Below are positions 43,202 to 54,790 of a stretch of DNA of 64,000 nt, piece after piece. How positions within the stretch are numbered: position 1 is the stretch's first letter; each line of letters starts with the position of its first letter. The notes below the pieces were generated by a model that saw only the letters and a list, made by a program, of their open reading frames with translations, did no database searches and was not told the DNA's origin. The stretch is from Mesorhizobium qingshengii (lineage in GTDB: Bacteria > Pseudomonadota > Alphaproteobacteria > Rhizobiales > Rhizobiaceae): positions 62,001 through 126,000 of the forward strand of contig NZ_FMXM01000016.1 in assembly GCF_900103325.1 (NCBI RefSeq), given 5' to 3'. The position numbers and the translations under genes are program-made.

Positions 43202-43417
43202 AAGAGATGGGATTGCTGTCACAACGGGGGCTTGAGCGAATTCAGATCCTCCGGGGATTGTGGAGGAACGGGATTTCTCCCTCAAGTTACATGCGACTAT
43301 CGCCGCCGGGCCTTAACAACTCCTTACTGGCGCTGCGGAAAGTTTACGAATGTGTACCACTCATGAAATCTAGGTAAATTCTACCGACAGGTTTCGTTAA
43401 CCATGACGACTGCCCGG

Positions 43418-45376
<1,959 letters not shown>

Positions 45377-45444
45377 GATCTTTCCTCCTTAAAGCGTGTC
45401 GCGTCTGAGAGAATCCATGCAACGCGCTTTAAACTCTGCTTTAG

Positions 45445-45503
45445 GCATGCCGCTGTCCCAAAACCGCCACGAACCCTCTCGGCGCAGGCTTTGGGCGACA
45501 TGC
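45445..45503. repeat. Rhizobiales intergenic palindrome in the acsA2/asmA gap
   Basis: GCATGCCGCTGTCCCAAAACC ... GGCTTTGGGCGACATGC: complementary ends (GCATG(C/T)CG.. TCCCAAA against TTTGGGCGACATGC). Elements with GCATGTCG-TCCCAAAACC and TTTTGGGCGACATGC ends are common across Rhizobiales. The rest of the 315-bp gap (45377-45691) holds AAAGCGTGTCGCG-type sequence usually associated with the element and both promoters, but no gene. Confidence 0.7.
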
Positions 45504-45691
45504 ATCAGGCTGCATCGCTTATGCATATCGCAGCGCAGCAGAGCAAGATTTTGTTCGGCCGATACAGCCAGATGTGCGCAAATGCCATCGCCGGGCCATA
45601 AAGACTTGAAATGCGTCAGCCCTAGGTCGTAGTGACGACTGGGGTTACACCCGTCAGGCGATTTTGTCGGAATGAAAGCATACGAGGCGAG

Positions 45692-47545
45692 ATGCCATCT
45701 CCTTTGATCCGGCGCGGCGTATGGGCGATCGGCACCGCCGTGATCGTCATCGCGCTGATCGTTGCCGCGCTGCCGCTGATCGCTTCCACCCGTATCGTGC
45801 GCGACCGCATCGCCTGGGAAATGAGTGCGTGGAGCGGCTTCCGGGTCGCCATCGAAGGCTCGCCCCGCATCGAGGTCTGGCCGAATTTCCGGGCGATCCT
45901 GACCGATGTGACGCTTTCGCAATGGACGGACACCGACGCACCGCCGGTCGTCGAGGCCGAACGGGTCGAGGTCGATCTCTCCGCGATGGCGGCACTGCGC
46001 GGCGATGTGGTGTTCTCGACGGCGCGGCTGGTGCGGCCGACGATCCGGGTCCAGCGTATGGCGACCGGCCTCTTCCTGCCCGCCGTCCCGACCGGCGGAC
46101 GCATCGCGCGTTCCATCGACACGGCGCGCGGCGTGGTCAATGCCGACCCCGCCAAGCCGGATCTCGACAAGCTGCCGGCCGACACTTTCGGCACCGTTGA
46201 GTTCCGTGACGGCCGCATGGTGGCTTCCGTCGGCGGCAAGGATGTCGAGGTCCTGAGCAGCCTGACCGGCCAGGCGACCTGGGCGGCGATGAACAGCAAT
46301 GCGACGATGTCGGCGACCGGAATCTGGCGCGGCGAAAGCGTCGCCCTGGACGTCGCCTCGCCGAAACCTCTGGTGCTGTTTGCCGGCGGCACGGCGCCGC
46401 TCACGCTGTCCTTCAAGGCAGCGCCCGCCACCTTCTCTTTCGACGGCACCGCCAGCATGTCCGAAAACGCCTATTTCGATGGTCAGGCGAAGTTCTCGGC
46501 GCCGTCGTTGCGGCGGGTTCTGGAATGGGCGCAGGCCGGCATCGCTCCGGGCGCCGCGATCGGCTCCGTCAGCATTTCGAGCAAGGTCACGGCAACGGCC
46601 GGGCGCGTCAAGTTCGACGACACCGCGCTCTCCCTGGACAACAATCCGGGGATGGGGGCGCTGGACCTCTCGCTCGGCGAGGCACAACCGGTGGTCTCGG
46701 GCACGCTCGCCTTCGATACACTGGACCTCAGGTCGTTCCTGTCCGCCTTCACGCCGCTGGCGCCAACCGCTGGGGCCGGTCAGGCCGAAATCGACACAAG
46801 TTTCGCCGACCGGATCAACCTTGATCTCAGATTGTCGGCGGCGCACGCCACGGCGGGCACCATTCAGCTCGCCGACGTCGCCGCCACCGCCCAGGTCAAG
46901 GATGGGCTTTCCGTCTTCGATATCTCCGATGCCTCGGCCTTCGGCGGCAACATCCAGAGCAGCCTTCGTTTCGACCGCAAACCGGAAGGCACGCAGGTCG
47001 AGATCCGGCTGCTGGCCTCCGACATCGACGGCGGTGCTTTCGCCACCGCGGCGGGGATGACGCGGCTGGTGCCGGTCGGCACGGGAACCGTCTCGGTCAT
47101 CCTCAAGGGACCCGGCAGAACCTGGGACTCCATCTTCGACAATGCCGACGGCTCGGTCACGGCAACCTTCGGACCCGGTGCGTTGAGCAAGCTCAATCTG
47201 CCGGCCTTCCTCAAGCATACCGAACAAGGCGGGTTCTTCGCGCTCGACGACGTCTCCGACGGAACGCTGCCGATCGACGGCGCCGAGATCAAGGCCAGCA
47301 TTTCGAAAGGCGTTGCGCGGATCGACAAGGCCGAAGCCAATTCGGCGAAGTACAAGATCTGGCTTTCCGGGATCGCGTCCTACGCGGGACGGGGACTGGC
47401 CCTGTCCGGCGGCGTCATTCAGGCGGACCAGGCGGCAGCGCAGGCCAATGGCCAGCAAGGCCCCAACCAGTCGTCGTTCTTCGTCGGCGGGACGTGGAGC
47501 ACGCCGTTCATTTCCCCGATCAGCCGCGGCGTTTCGGGGGAATAG
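45692..47545 (+). CDS. AsmA-family envelope protein
   Basis: The start MPSPLIRRGVWAIGTAVIVI at 45692 (after GAGGCG) gives 617 residues; the frame opens at 45632. A signal-anchor helix (about 11-30) is followed by the AsmA N-terminal block SAWSGFRVAIEGSPRIEVWP with DVTLSQ, then long beta-rich repeats and a C-terminal AsmA_2 region (TVSVILKGPGRTWDSIFDNA). AsmA-like proteins span the periplasm and are implicated in lipid transport or outer-membrane homeostasis. It appears monocistronic and converges on potI. Confidence 0.88.
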   Translation: MPSPLIRRGVWAIGTAVIVIALIVAALPLIASTRIVRDRIAWEMSAWSGFRVAIEGSPRIEVWPNFRAILTDVTLSQWTDTDAPPVVEAERVEVDLSAMAALRGDVVFSTARLVRPTIRVQRMATGLFLPAVPTGGRIARSIDTARGVVNADPAKPDLDKLPADTFGTVEFRDGRMVASVGGKDVEVLSSLTGQATWAAMNSNATMSATGIWRGESVALDVASPKPLVLFAGGTAPLTLSFKAAPATFSFDGTASMSENAYFDGQAKFSAPSLRRVLEWAQAGIAPGAAIGSVSISSKVTATAGRVKFDDTALSLDNNPGMGALDLSLGEAQPVVSGTLAFDTLDLRSFLSAFTPLAPTAGAGQAEIDTSFADRINLDLRLSAAHATAGTIQLADVAATAQVKDGLSVFDISDASAFGGNIQSSLRFDRKPEGTQVEIRLLASDIDGGAFATAAGMTRLVPVGTGTVSVILKGPGRTWDSIFDNADGSVTATFGPGALSKLNLPAFLKHTEQGGFFALDDVSDGTLPIDGAEIKASISKGVARIDKAEANSAKYKIWLSGIASYAGRGLALSGGVIQADQAAAQANGQQGPNQSSFFVGGTWSTPFISPISRGVSGE

Positions 47546-47551
47546 ACCGCA

Positions 47552-48370
47552 TCACCCGCGTTGCGCGGCCTGTTCGTCGAGCTGACGCTGCACCTCGCGC
47601 CGCTTGTTGGCCACCGAAGCGATGATGACGCCGACCGCGACAACGGCGATCAGGATGGTGCAGGCGGCGTTGATCTCCGGGGTCACGCCGAGGCGAACCT
47701 GGCTGTAGATCTTCATCGGCAGCGTGGTGGCGCCAGGCCCGGAGGTGAAGCTGGCGATGACCAGATCGTCGAGCGAAAGCGTAAAGGCCAGCATCCAGCC
47801 GGACACGATCGCCGGCATGATGACCGGCAGCGTGATCTGGAAGAAGGTCTTCACCGGCGTTGCGCCCAGATCCATCGCGGCTTCTTCCAGCGAGCGGTCG
47901 AAGCTGATCAGGCGCGACTGCACCACGACGGCGACGAAGCACATGGTCAAGGTGATGTGGGCGAGCGTGACGGTGAGGAAGCCGCGGTCGAGACCGACGG
48001 CCACGAAGAGCAGCAGCAGCGAAAGGCCGGTGATGACCTCAGGCATGACCAGCGGCGCAAACACCATGCCGGAAAACAGCACCCTGCCCCTGAACCGCGT
48101 GTAGCGCGTCAAGGTCAACGCCGCCAGCGTGCCGAGCACGGTCGCCACCGTGGCCGAAATGACGCCGACGCGTGCCGTGACCCAGGTGGCGTCCATCAGG
48201 CCCTGGTTGTGGAACAGCGAGACGTACCATTTGGTCGAGAAGCCGCCCCAGACGGTGACCAGTTTCGACTCGTTGAAAGAAAAGACAATAAGCAGGACGA
48301 TCGGCAGGTACAGAAAGGCAAAGCCCAGCACGATCGAGGTGATGTTGAAGCGGCTCCAGGTGGCGTTCAT
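47552..48370 (-). CDS. potI: Putrescine ABC transporter permease PotI
   Basis: A 272-residue BPD_transp_1 permease (MNATWSRFNITSIVLGFAFL...) with six helices and the EAA loop EEAAMDLGATPVKTFFQITLP. VIASFTSGPGATTLPMKIYS is characteristic of PotC/PotI. Its start overlaps the potH stop by 4 bp. It is the last gene of potFGHI. A longer frame to 49060 is only the continuation across potH and is not coding. Confidence 0.92.
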   Translation of the reverse strand: MNATWSRFNITSIVLGFAFLYLPIVLLIVFSFNESKLVTVWGGFSTKWYVSLFHNQGLMDATWVTARVGVISATVATVLGTLAALTLTRYTRFRGRVLFSGMVFAPLVMPEVITGLSLLLLFVAVGLDRGFLTVTLAHITLTMCFVAVVVQSRLISFDRSLEEAAMDLGATPVKTFFQITLPVIMPAIVSGWMLAFTLSLDDLVIASFTSGPGATTLPMKIYSQVRLGVTPEINAACTILIAVVAVGVIIASVANKRREVQRQLDEQAAQRG

Positions 48371-49341
48371 TTGTCTTGCTCCTGGGCACGCGCCTGGGCC
48401 TGCTGGAAGAGCATGATCGGCACGGTCAGCAGCAGCAAAAGGATGACGGCAACAGCCGACGACACCGGCCAGTCGCGATTGGCGAAGAACTCGTTCCACA
48501 GCGTCTTGCCGATCATCAGCGTCTGCGATCCACCAAGCAGGTCGGGAATGACGAACTCGCCGACGGCAGGGATGAACACCAGCAGACAGCCGGCGATGAC
48601 GCCGGGCAGCGACAGCGGGAAGGTGATCTTCCAGAACGCGCTGGTCGGCGGACAGCCAAGATCCTTGGCCGCCTCGATCAGCGAATAATCCATCTTTTCG
48701 AGCGACGAATAGAGCGGCAGCACCATGAACGGCAGGTAGGAGTAGACGATGCCGATGAAGATCGCCGTGTAGGTGTTGAGGATGATCAGCGGCTGGCTGA
48801 TGATGCCGGTGGCGAGCAGCAGCTGGTTGAGCAGGCCCTCGGGCTTGAGGATGCCGATCCAAGCATAGACCCGGATCAGGAACGAGGTCCAGAACGGCAG
48901 GATCACCAGCATCAGCAATGTCGGGCGGATCGTTGCCGGCGCGCGCGCCATGCCATAGGCGATTGGGTAGCCAACGAGCAGCGTCAGGACCGTCGAGATC
49001 GCGGCAATGATAAGGCTTGTCACATAGGCATTGAAGTACAGCGCGTCCTGCGTCAACCACGCGTAGTTATCGATGCTGAGCTGCTTCAACTGGCCGAAAA
49101 AACCGGAAATGCCGCCACTGAAATCAAGCACGGGTGTATAGGGCGGCATGGCGATCGCCGTCTGCGACAGCGAAATCTTGAAGACGATGATGAAGGGGAT
49201 GAGAAAGAAAAACAGCAGCCAGACATAGGGAATGATGATGACCAGACGGCTGACGAAGGCCGCCCCCAATCTGGCCAGAATGGATTTTCCGGGACTGGTT
49301 GCCGGGGAGGCTGATGCGGCGGTGACGGCGGCGTTCGACAT
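48367..49341 (-). CDS. potH: Putrescine ABC transporter permease PotH
   Basis: A 324-residue permease. A hydrophilic N-terminus (1-30) is followed by helices starting LVIIIPYVWLLFFFLIPFII. The EAA loop reads EAAKDLGCPPTSAFWKITFP. GEFVIPDLLGGSQTLMIGKT is diagnostic of PotB/PotH. It pairs with PotI in the inner membrane. It starts 9 bp after potG. Confidence 0.93.
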   Translation of the reverse strand: MSNAAVTAASASPATSPGKSILARLGAAFVSRLVIIIPYVWLLFFFLIPFIIVFKISLSQTAIAMPPYTPVLDFSGGISGFFGQLKQLSIDNYAWLTQDALYFNAYVTSLIIAAISTVLTLLVGYPIAYGMARAPATIRPTLLMLVILPFWTSFLIRVYAWIGILKPEGLLNQLLLATGIISQPLIILNTYTAIFIGIVYSYLPFMVLPLYSSLEKMDYSLIEAAKDLGCPPTSAFWKITFPLSLPGVIAGCLLVFIPAVGEFVIPDLLGGSQTLMIGKTLWNEFFANRDWPVSSAVAVILLLLLTVPIMLFQQAQARAQEQDK

Positions 49342-49350
49342 GATCGCCCC

Positions 49351-50490
49351 CTACCGCGTCAGTACGACGCCGGCGTCGGGCCGGAAAGAAACCCAGGCCC
49401 GGTCGTTCCAGCTCAGCGGATCCTCGGTGATGCGTGCCGCGTTCATCGTGCTCGCCCGCACCATCTGCCCGTCGTCGAGCCTGACATGATAGACGGTCAT
49501 GTCGCCGAGATAGGCGATGTCGTAGACCTCGCCCTCGAGCGCATTGACGGCGTCGACCGGCTTCTTCGACGAAATCTTGATCTTCTCCGGCCGGATGGCG
49601 AAGACGATGTCGGCGCCCGCGGCGGTGTCGACGGCGTTGTCGACGACGATCTGGGCTCCGCTGGCACCGGCGATGCGTGTTGTCTTTGCCGTCCGCTCGG
49701 CAACCTTGCCCTCGAACATGTTCACGTTGCCGACGAAGTGGGCGACAAAGCGCGAGGTCGGGGCTTCATAGACTTCGGCCGGCGTTGCCACCTGCATCAC
49801 CTCGCCCTTGTCGATGATGGCAATGCGATCGGCCATGGTCATGGCTTCTTCCTGGTCGTGGGTGACGACGACGAAGGTCAGGCCGAGATTCTGCTGCAGG
49901 TCCATCAGTTCGAACTGCGTTTCCTCGCGCAGCTTCTTGTCCAGCGCGCCGAGCGGCTCATCGAGCAGCAGCACCTTCGGCCGCTTGGCGACCGAGCGGG
50001 CAAGCGCGACACGCTGGCGCTGTCCGCCGGACAGTTGATGCGGCTTGCGCTTGGCGAACTGTTCGAGCTTGACCAGCCTGAGCATTTCGGCGACGCGCTT
50101 TTCGATATCGGGCGCGGACATGCCTTCCTGCTTGAGACCAAAGGCGATGTTCTTCTCGACAGTCATATGCGGAAACAGGGCATAGGACTGGAACATCATG
50201 TTGACCGGCCGCCGATAGGGCGGGATGCCGCGCAAATCCTGGCCATCGAGCAGGATGCGGCCGGAAGTCGGCTCCTCGAAGCCGGCGAGCATGCGCAGCA
50301 GCGTCGATTTTCCGCAACCAGAGGCGCCGAGCAAAGCGAAGAACTCGCGCTCGAAGATGGTCAGCGACAGATTGTTGACGGCGGTGAAGTCCCCGAACTT
50401 CTTGGTGACGTTGTCGAACTGGATATATGGCTTGGCGTTCGGATCATTCCATGGCGCGAAATCCCTGCGGATGCTGCCAAGCGATTTCAT
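49351..50490 (-). CDS. potG: Putrescine ABC transporter ATPase PotG
   Basis: A 379-residue ATPase: Walker A GASGCGKST (about 56-64), Q-loop MFQSYALFPHMTVEKNIAFG, signature LSGGQRQRVALARSVAKRP, Walker B LLLDEPLGALDKK, switch VTHDQEEAM, then a C-terminal TOBE domain. The N-terminal extension RRDFAPWNDPNAKPYIQFDN is shared by PotG-type proteins. A perfect 10-bp-stem hairpin lies between it and potF. Confidence 0.93.
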   Translation of the reverse strand: MKSLGSIRRDFAPWNDPNAKPYIQFDNVTKKFGDFTAVNNLSLTIFEREFFALLGASGCGKSTLLRMLAGFEEPTSGRILLDGQDLRGIPPYRRPVNMMFQSYALFPHMTVEKNIAFGLKQEGMSAPDIEKRVAEMLRLVKLEQFAKRKPHQLSGGQRQRVALARSVAKRPKVLLLDEPLGALDKKLREETQFELMDLQQNLGLTFVVVTHDQEEAMTMADRIAIIDKGEVMQVATPAEVYEAPTSRFVAHFVGNVNMFEGKVAERTAKTTRIAGASGAQIVVDNAVDTAAGADIVFAIRPEKIKISSKKPVDAVNALEGEVYDIAYLGDMTVYHVRLDDGQMVRASTMNAARITEDPLSWNDRAWVSFRPDAGVVLTR

Positions 50491-50535
50491 GTCCCCACTC
50501 CGTCTTGTTCTTGCTTCTTGCCCCGGAAAAGAATT

Positions 50536-50561
50536 GGTCCCGGCAGGTGGCTGCCGGGACC
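50536..50561. promoter_or_regulatory. Intercistronic hairpin between potF and potG
   Basis: GGTCCCGGCA-GGTGGC-TGCCGGGACC, a perfect 10-bp stem just after the potF stop. It has no T-run. As with the araF/araG hairpin, it is placed to protect the binding-protein message and reduce expression of the downstream genes. Confidence 0.65.
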
Positions 50562-50573
50562 GTGTCGGATTGC

Positions 50574-51671
50574 CTACTGGCCAGTGACGATCTTGGTCCA
50601 GGTGCGCGTGATGACGCGCTGGGTCTTGGGGTCGTAGGGCGAAACCGTATAGAGCTTCTTTATCGTCTCGGCATCGGGATAGACCGAAGGATCATCCAAC
50701 AGCGCCTTGTCGACGAATTGCTGCGAAGCCTTGTTGCCGTTTGCGTAAAGCACGTAGTTCGACGATTTGGCGATGACTTCCGGCTTCATCATGTAGTTGA
50801 TGAACTCGAGCGCCTCGGCGACATGTGGCGCATCGGCAGGGATCGCCATCTGATCGAACCACATCTGCGCGCCTTCCTTCGGTACGGAATAGCCGATCTC
50901 GACACCCTGCTTGGCCTCGACCGCGCGGTTGCGGGCCTGGAAGACGTCACCCGACCAGCCGACCGCCAGGCAGATATCGCCGTTGGCGAGTGCGTTGATG
51001 TATTCGGAAGAATGGAACTTTCTGATGTAAGGCCGGACCTTGAGCAAGGCCTCTTCGGCCTTGGCAATATCGTCGGGCGAGGTGCTGTTCGGGTCGAGGC
51101 CGAGATATTTCAACGCCGCCGGAATGATGTCGGCCGGCGAGTCCAGCACGTAGACGCCGCAGTCCTTCAACTTGGCCAGGCTGTCGGGATTGAAGAACAC
51201 ATCCCAGCTGTCGATCTTGTCGGTGCCGAGCGCGGCCTGCACCTTCTTGATGTTGTAGCCGAGACCAACCGTACCCCACATGTAGTTGACCGAGTATTCG
51301 TTGCCGGGATCGTATTTGGCGGTTCGCTCCGAAACCGTATCCCACATGTTGGAGATGTTCGGCAGCTTCGACTTGTCGAGCTTCTGGAACACGCCAGCCT
51401 GGATCTGGCGCGCAAGGAAGTTGCCGCTGGGCACGACGACGTCGTAGCCGCTGCCGCCGGCAAGCAGTTTGGTTTCAAGAATTTCGTTGGAATCGAAGGT
51501 GTCGTAGACGACCTTGATGCCGGTTGCCTTGGTGAAATCATCGATGATCGAGCTGTCGATGTAATCCGACCAGTTGAAGACGTTGACGACACGGTCCTCC
51601 GCGTGACCACCGACAGTGAAAAGCGTCAGAAATGCCGAGGTTGCCGAAAGCCAGAGCGCTTTGCGGATCAT
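50574..51671 (-). CDS. potF: Periplasmic putrescine-binding protein PotF
   Basis: A 365-residue PotD/PotF-family receptor. Signal peptide MIRKALWLSATSAFLTLFTV... cleaved near GGHA-ED; the mature protein begins RVVNVFNWSDYIDSSIIDDF. It contains GYDVVVPSGNFLARQIQAGV and GWSGDVFQARNRA, which line the polyamine site in PotF. It is the first gene of the operon. Catabolic enzymes PuuA and PuuB are encoded at 59824-62754, consistent with uptake for use as carbon and nitrogen. Confidence 0.93.
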   Translation of the reverse strand: MIRKALWLSATSAFLTLFTVGGHAEDRVVNVFNWSDYIDSSIIDDFTKATGIKVVYDTFDSNEILETKLLAGGSGYDVVVPSGNFLARQIQAGVFQKLDKSKLPNISNMWDTVSERTAKYDPGNEYSVNYMWGTVGLGYNIKKVQAALGTDKIDSWDVFFNPDSLAKLKDCGVYVLDSPADIIPAALKYLGLDPNSTSPDDIAKAEEALLKVRPYIRKFHSSEYINALANGDICLAVGWSGDVFQARNRAVEAKQGVEIGYSVPKEGAQMWFDQMAIPADAPHVAEALEFINYMMKPEVIAKSSNYVLYANGNKASQQFVDKALLDDPSVYPDAETIKKLYTVSPYDPKTQRVITRTWTKIVTGQ

Positions 51672-52021
51672 GCTATTCTCCTTTGATGAGTGTTCCTTCG
51701 CCGGCTCGTCGCGGACCCCGCGCGACCGGGCATTTGTTTCAGACTATTGGGCTTTCCAGGGGGCGACAAGCGCGAACTGCCGACACCATGGGGATGGTTC
51801 GATGCGCGGCGGGTGATGGCTCCGTGCCCCTGTCTCGACCTGGGTGGCGTGCCGATGCCGTCAGAGGCTTTCGCCGTGGCGTGGGCAGAGATACGACGAT
51901 GTGGTCCGGCCTCGATCTGACCGGCATGGAGACTTGGCAAGATACGCCTGTCTTGTTGTTGCCGTATTCCCAGCCTGCCCGCGCGGCAACGACGTTGTCA
52001 ATGGCAAAGCTGCAGACCGCG
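51672..52021. other. Upstream region of potF
   Basis: About 350 bp between potF and the DMT transporter stop. It must contain the leftward potF promoter close to 51700-51760. Short frames on both strands show no domain or ribosome site. No palindromic operator could be recognised. Confidence 0.45.
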
Positions 52022-52975
52022 TCAATTAGGCGATGGCACTCCGGTGACCCCTGCGCGCTCGGGCCGTGCCTGGCGCTTGAACTCAAGCCCGATATGGACG
52101 AGCAGCGCCGTGACCACCACCGCGCCGCCAACGATGGTGCGCCCGGACGGCACCTCGGAATGAATGAGCCAGACCCATATCGGCCCGAGGATCGGCTCGA
52201 ACGTGCCGAGCAGCGCCGCGATGGCCGCCGGGATCAGCCGTGCGCCGGTGGCGAAGAAGGCAAGGCCGAGGCCGAGATTGACCACGCCGAAAGCGAAGAG
52301 AAAGCCCATGTCGCCGGCCGATACGGTGAAGGTCGAAGCCTGCGAGGCGGCAAAGCCCGCCGCCAGGATCGTGCCGAGACAGGTCGCCGGCGTCATCCGC
52401 ACGCTTGAAAACCGCCGCGTGATGACGGTGGCGATCGAGAACATGAACGCAATCAGCAACGCCAGCCCGTCGCCGATCGGTGAGACGGCGCCGTCAAGGG
52501 ATTCCGACACCATGATGGCGACCCCGGTGATGACTGCGGCAATCGCCAGCCAGGTCGAGACAGTCACCCTTTCGCGAAACAGTGCCCAGGCAAAGAGCGC
52601 CGCCAGAAGCGGCACGCCGGCCTGCATCAACAGGATGTTGGCGACGGTGGTGTAGGCAAGTGCCACGACGAACGCGGTCGATGCGGTGGCGAAGCAGAAC
52701 CCCACGGCAAGGCCTGGAAGGCCCATGTCGCGAAACAATTTCAGCGTGCCGCGCCAGCCGTCGCGCCAGACCATGAAGCAGAGCAGGAAGGCGGCAGCCC
52801 ACACGGAGCGCCAGAACACCACGGTCCAGCTGTCGTCGACGCTGATAAAGCGAGCGATGGTGCCGCCAAAACTCCACATCAGCGCCGACAGGAACACCAG
52901 CAGGAAGCCGATCCGCTCCTCCCGCTGCGGGGCGGGCGCTGAAACAAGGCTCGGCGATGATGCTGTGTCGGTCAT
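52022..52975 (-). CDS. EamA-domain (DMT superfamily) transporter
   Basis: The start MTDTASSPSLVSAPAPQREE at 52975 gives 317 residues; a longer frame to 53098 lacks support. Two EamA repeats make ten helices: GFLLVFLSALMWSFGGTIAR begins repeat 1 and GLALLIAFMFSIATVITRR repeat 2, with the family's ALLGTFEPILGPIWVWL in helix 9. Such proteins export amino acids or metabolites. It lies downstream of the ScfR-type regulator on the same strand (135 bp gap), and substrate is unknown. Confidence 0.88.
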   Translation of the reverse strand: MTDTASSPSLVSAPAPQREERIGFLLVFLSALMWSFGGTIARFISVDDSWTVVFWRSVWAAAFLLCFMVWRDGWRGTLKLFRDMGLPGLAVGFCFATASTAFVVALAYTTVANILLMQAGVPLLAALFAWALFRERVTVSTWLAIAAVITGVAIMVSESLDGAVSPIGDGLALLIAFMFSIATVITRRFSSVRMTPATCLGTILAAGFAASQASTFTVSAGDMGFLFAFGVVNLGLGLAFFATGARLIPAAIAALLGTFEPILGPIWVWLIHSEVPSGRTIVGGAVVVTALLVHIGLEFKRQARPERAGVTGVPSPN

Positions 52976-53110
52976 GGGCGCGACTGTCGAGCTTTTGTGG
53001 ACGGGACGATGCGCAAGGGACGACAGAAAAGTACCCTGTTCGCGTAACGCAAAGGCGACGGCCAGGGGTGAGCCAGAGACCGGCGACAATTGTGGCACCC
53101 TGCCACGGCG

Positions 53111-54553
53111 TCACTGGAAGTCGAAGGCACTCAAGCCCGTCACCATCTCGTCGAGGCCGAGTGGACGCGTCACCGGCGGTTCGGCGCGCGCCAGGCAGCC
53201 GACACGTTCGCAAAGCCGGCAGGCAGGTCCGACCGGCGTCGCCGCAACGTTGCCGGCCTTTGCGGTGGTTGCCGCGCCAGGAAGTGCCGCGCCATAGACG
53301 ATGTCGTCACGAAAGCCGATGTCGCAACCGAGCAGCAGCGCCGTGCGGCGCGGGCGCTCGGAGAATGCGCCTTGCGGTCCCTCCAGCGTGCGGGCGATGC
53401 ACAGGAACTCGGCGCCGTCGGGCATTTCCACCGCCTCGACGAAAATCTGGCCGGGCTGGGTGAAGGCGACGTGCACGGGGAGCTTGGGACAGCCGCCGCC
53501 GAAGCGGCTTTGCGGAAAGCCCTGGCTGCCGGCCTTGCGAAAGCGATTGCCGGCATTGTCGACCTCCAGCATGAAGAACGGCACACCGAGCGCGCCTTGC
53601 CGCTGCAGCATGGTCAGCCGGTTCGCCGCCTGCTCGAAAGAGACGCCGAAGCGCGAACGCAGGACGTCGATGTCGTAGCGGGCGCGCACGGCAGCCGCAT
53701 GAAAGGCCTGGTAGGGCATCATCAGCGCATGCGCGGCATAGCGGCCGAGTTCGAAGCGGGCGAGACGGCGGGCCTCGTCGGTGCTCAGCTTGAGCGCCTG
53801 GATCTCGCCGGCGACGGCAACCGTCATGCGGATCAGGCAGGCTTCCATCGCGACCTCGCGCAGTTGGTCGAACGGCGACAGGCGTTCAGACAGGAACAGG
53901 CGCTGCGAATGGCGATCATAGCGACGGCGCCAGTTCGGCATGGTGGCGACAGGCAGCACCTTGACCACGATGCCGTATTCGCGCTTCAGCCAGGCTTTCA
54001 GCGCACCGAACAGGTCGTCGCCGGGATCCAGCACCGAGGTGAACGCCGCGGCTTCCTCTTCAAGCGCCGCGAAATGGTTCGGCCGCCGCTCGAAGATCTC
54101 GTGCACCTCGTCGATCGGCAGGCGGGCACCGGAAAGTGCCGTCGCCCGCCCCTCGCGCGCCAGCAGCTCGTTGAGGTCGGACAGGCGCTCGGCCTGCTCG
54201 CGATAGGCACGGAACAGCTTTATCACAGCCGCCGACGCGTTGGGCGCCGCCTCGGCAAGCTCGATCAGCTCCTGATCGCCCGGCAATTCGCCAACCAAAA
54301 GGGGATCGGTGAATACTTCCTTCAGGGCGGCGACAGACCCCCTTGCCTCGCCCTGCAGTTCGTGCGGGTCGACCTTGTAGACGGACGCCAGCTTGAGGAT
54401 CAGCTGCACGGTCAACGGCCGCTGGTTGCGCTCGATCAGGTTGAGATAGGACGGCGAGATGCCAAGGCCCTCGGCCATCGCCGTCTGGGTCAGGCCCTTG
54501 GCGTTGCGGATGCGGCGGATGCGCGGCCCGGCAAATATCTTCTGATCAGCCAT
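53111..54553 (-). CDS. ScfR/RamB-type short-chain fatty acyl-CoA regulator
   Basis: A 480-residue regulator. An XRE helix-turn-helix at about 12-66 (GLTQTAMAEGLGISPSYLNL followed by IERNQRPLT). A degenerate M78/ImmA-IrrE-like domain (about 200-290) in which the protease HExxH motif is not seen (REVAMEACLIRM instead). Then the ScfR (formerly DUF2083) domain with the cysteine cluster CRLCERVGC near the C-terminus. RamB in actinobacteria and PccR in Rhodobacter, relatives of this family, control acetate, glyoxylate or propionate genes. Here it is divergent from isocitrate lyase, its likely target. Confidence 0.88.
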   Translation of the reverse strand: MADQKIFAGPRIRRIRNAKGLTQTAMAEGLGISPSYLNLIERNQRPLTVQLILKLASVYKVDPHELQGEARGSVAALKEVFTDPLLVGELPGDQELIELAEAAPNASAAVIKLFRAYREQAERLSDLNELLAREGRATALSGARLPIDEVHEIFERRPNHFAALEEEAAAFTSVLDPGDDLFGALKAWLKREYGIVVKVLPVATMPNWRRRYDRHSQRLFLSERLSPFDQLREVAMEACLIRMTVAVAGEIQALKLSTDEARRLARFELGRYAAHALMMPYQAFHAAAVRARYDIDVLRSRFGVSFEQAANRLTMLQRQGALGVPFFMLEVDNAGNRFRKAGSQGFPQSRFGGGCPKLPVHVAFTQPGQIFVEAVEMPDGAEFLCIARTLEGPQGAFSERPRRTALLLGCDIGFRDDIVYGAALPGAATTAKAGNVAATPVGPACRLCERVGCLARAEPPVTRPLGLDEMVTGLSAFDFQ

Positions 54554-54572
54554 CGACTGCCCTTGACAGGAA

Positions 54573-54721
54573 TTTACACGACTTTCGCGGCAATTTCGCT
54601 CCGTCGCCCTTTACAATTATGACCGATTTACAGCAGCTCCCTGTCAAACACAACACAGGTTTTCTCTTATATCCGGCCGCTTTCTTTGAATTCTCTGGCT
54701 CATTTCGCACCGCAATGTAAA
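54573..54721. promoter_or_regulatory. Clustered TTTACA/TGTAAA motifs between the ScfR gene and aceA
   Basis: TTTACA occurs at 54573-54578, 54610-54615 and 54627-54632, and its inverse TGTAAA at 54716-54721, within the 237-bp divergent region. A recurrent hexamer beside an ScfR-type regulator gene suggests its binding sites. Known relatives bind A/T-rich TTTGCAAA-like sequences, so a related but different site is plausible. Confidence 0.45.
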
Positions 54722-54790
54722 TTCAGTCATATTCCAAGGCCCCAGATAACTGGTGCCCAAAGACATCGCAGCAATCCTTCGGAGTGACCA

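Noticed and set aside
45389..47458. 689-codon leftward frame antisense to the AsmA gene
   Set aside because: Arg/Gly-rich shadow frame; the AsmA reading has a ribosome site, signal anchor and family motifs.
48371..49060. N-terminal extension of the potI frame
   Set aside because: It runs through potH in another frame; the potI start at 48370 overlaps the potH stop by 4 bp as expected for a coupled operon.
53111..54553. Active ImmA/IrrE-type metalloprotease
   Set aside because: The region corresponding to the protease domain lacks HExxH; the C-terminal cysteine cluster identifies an ScfR-type regulator.
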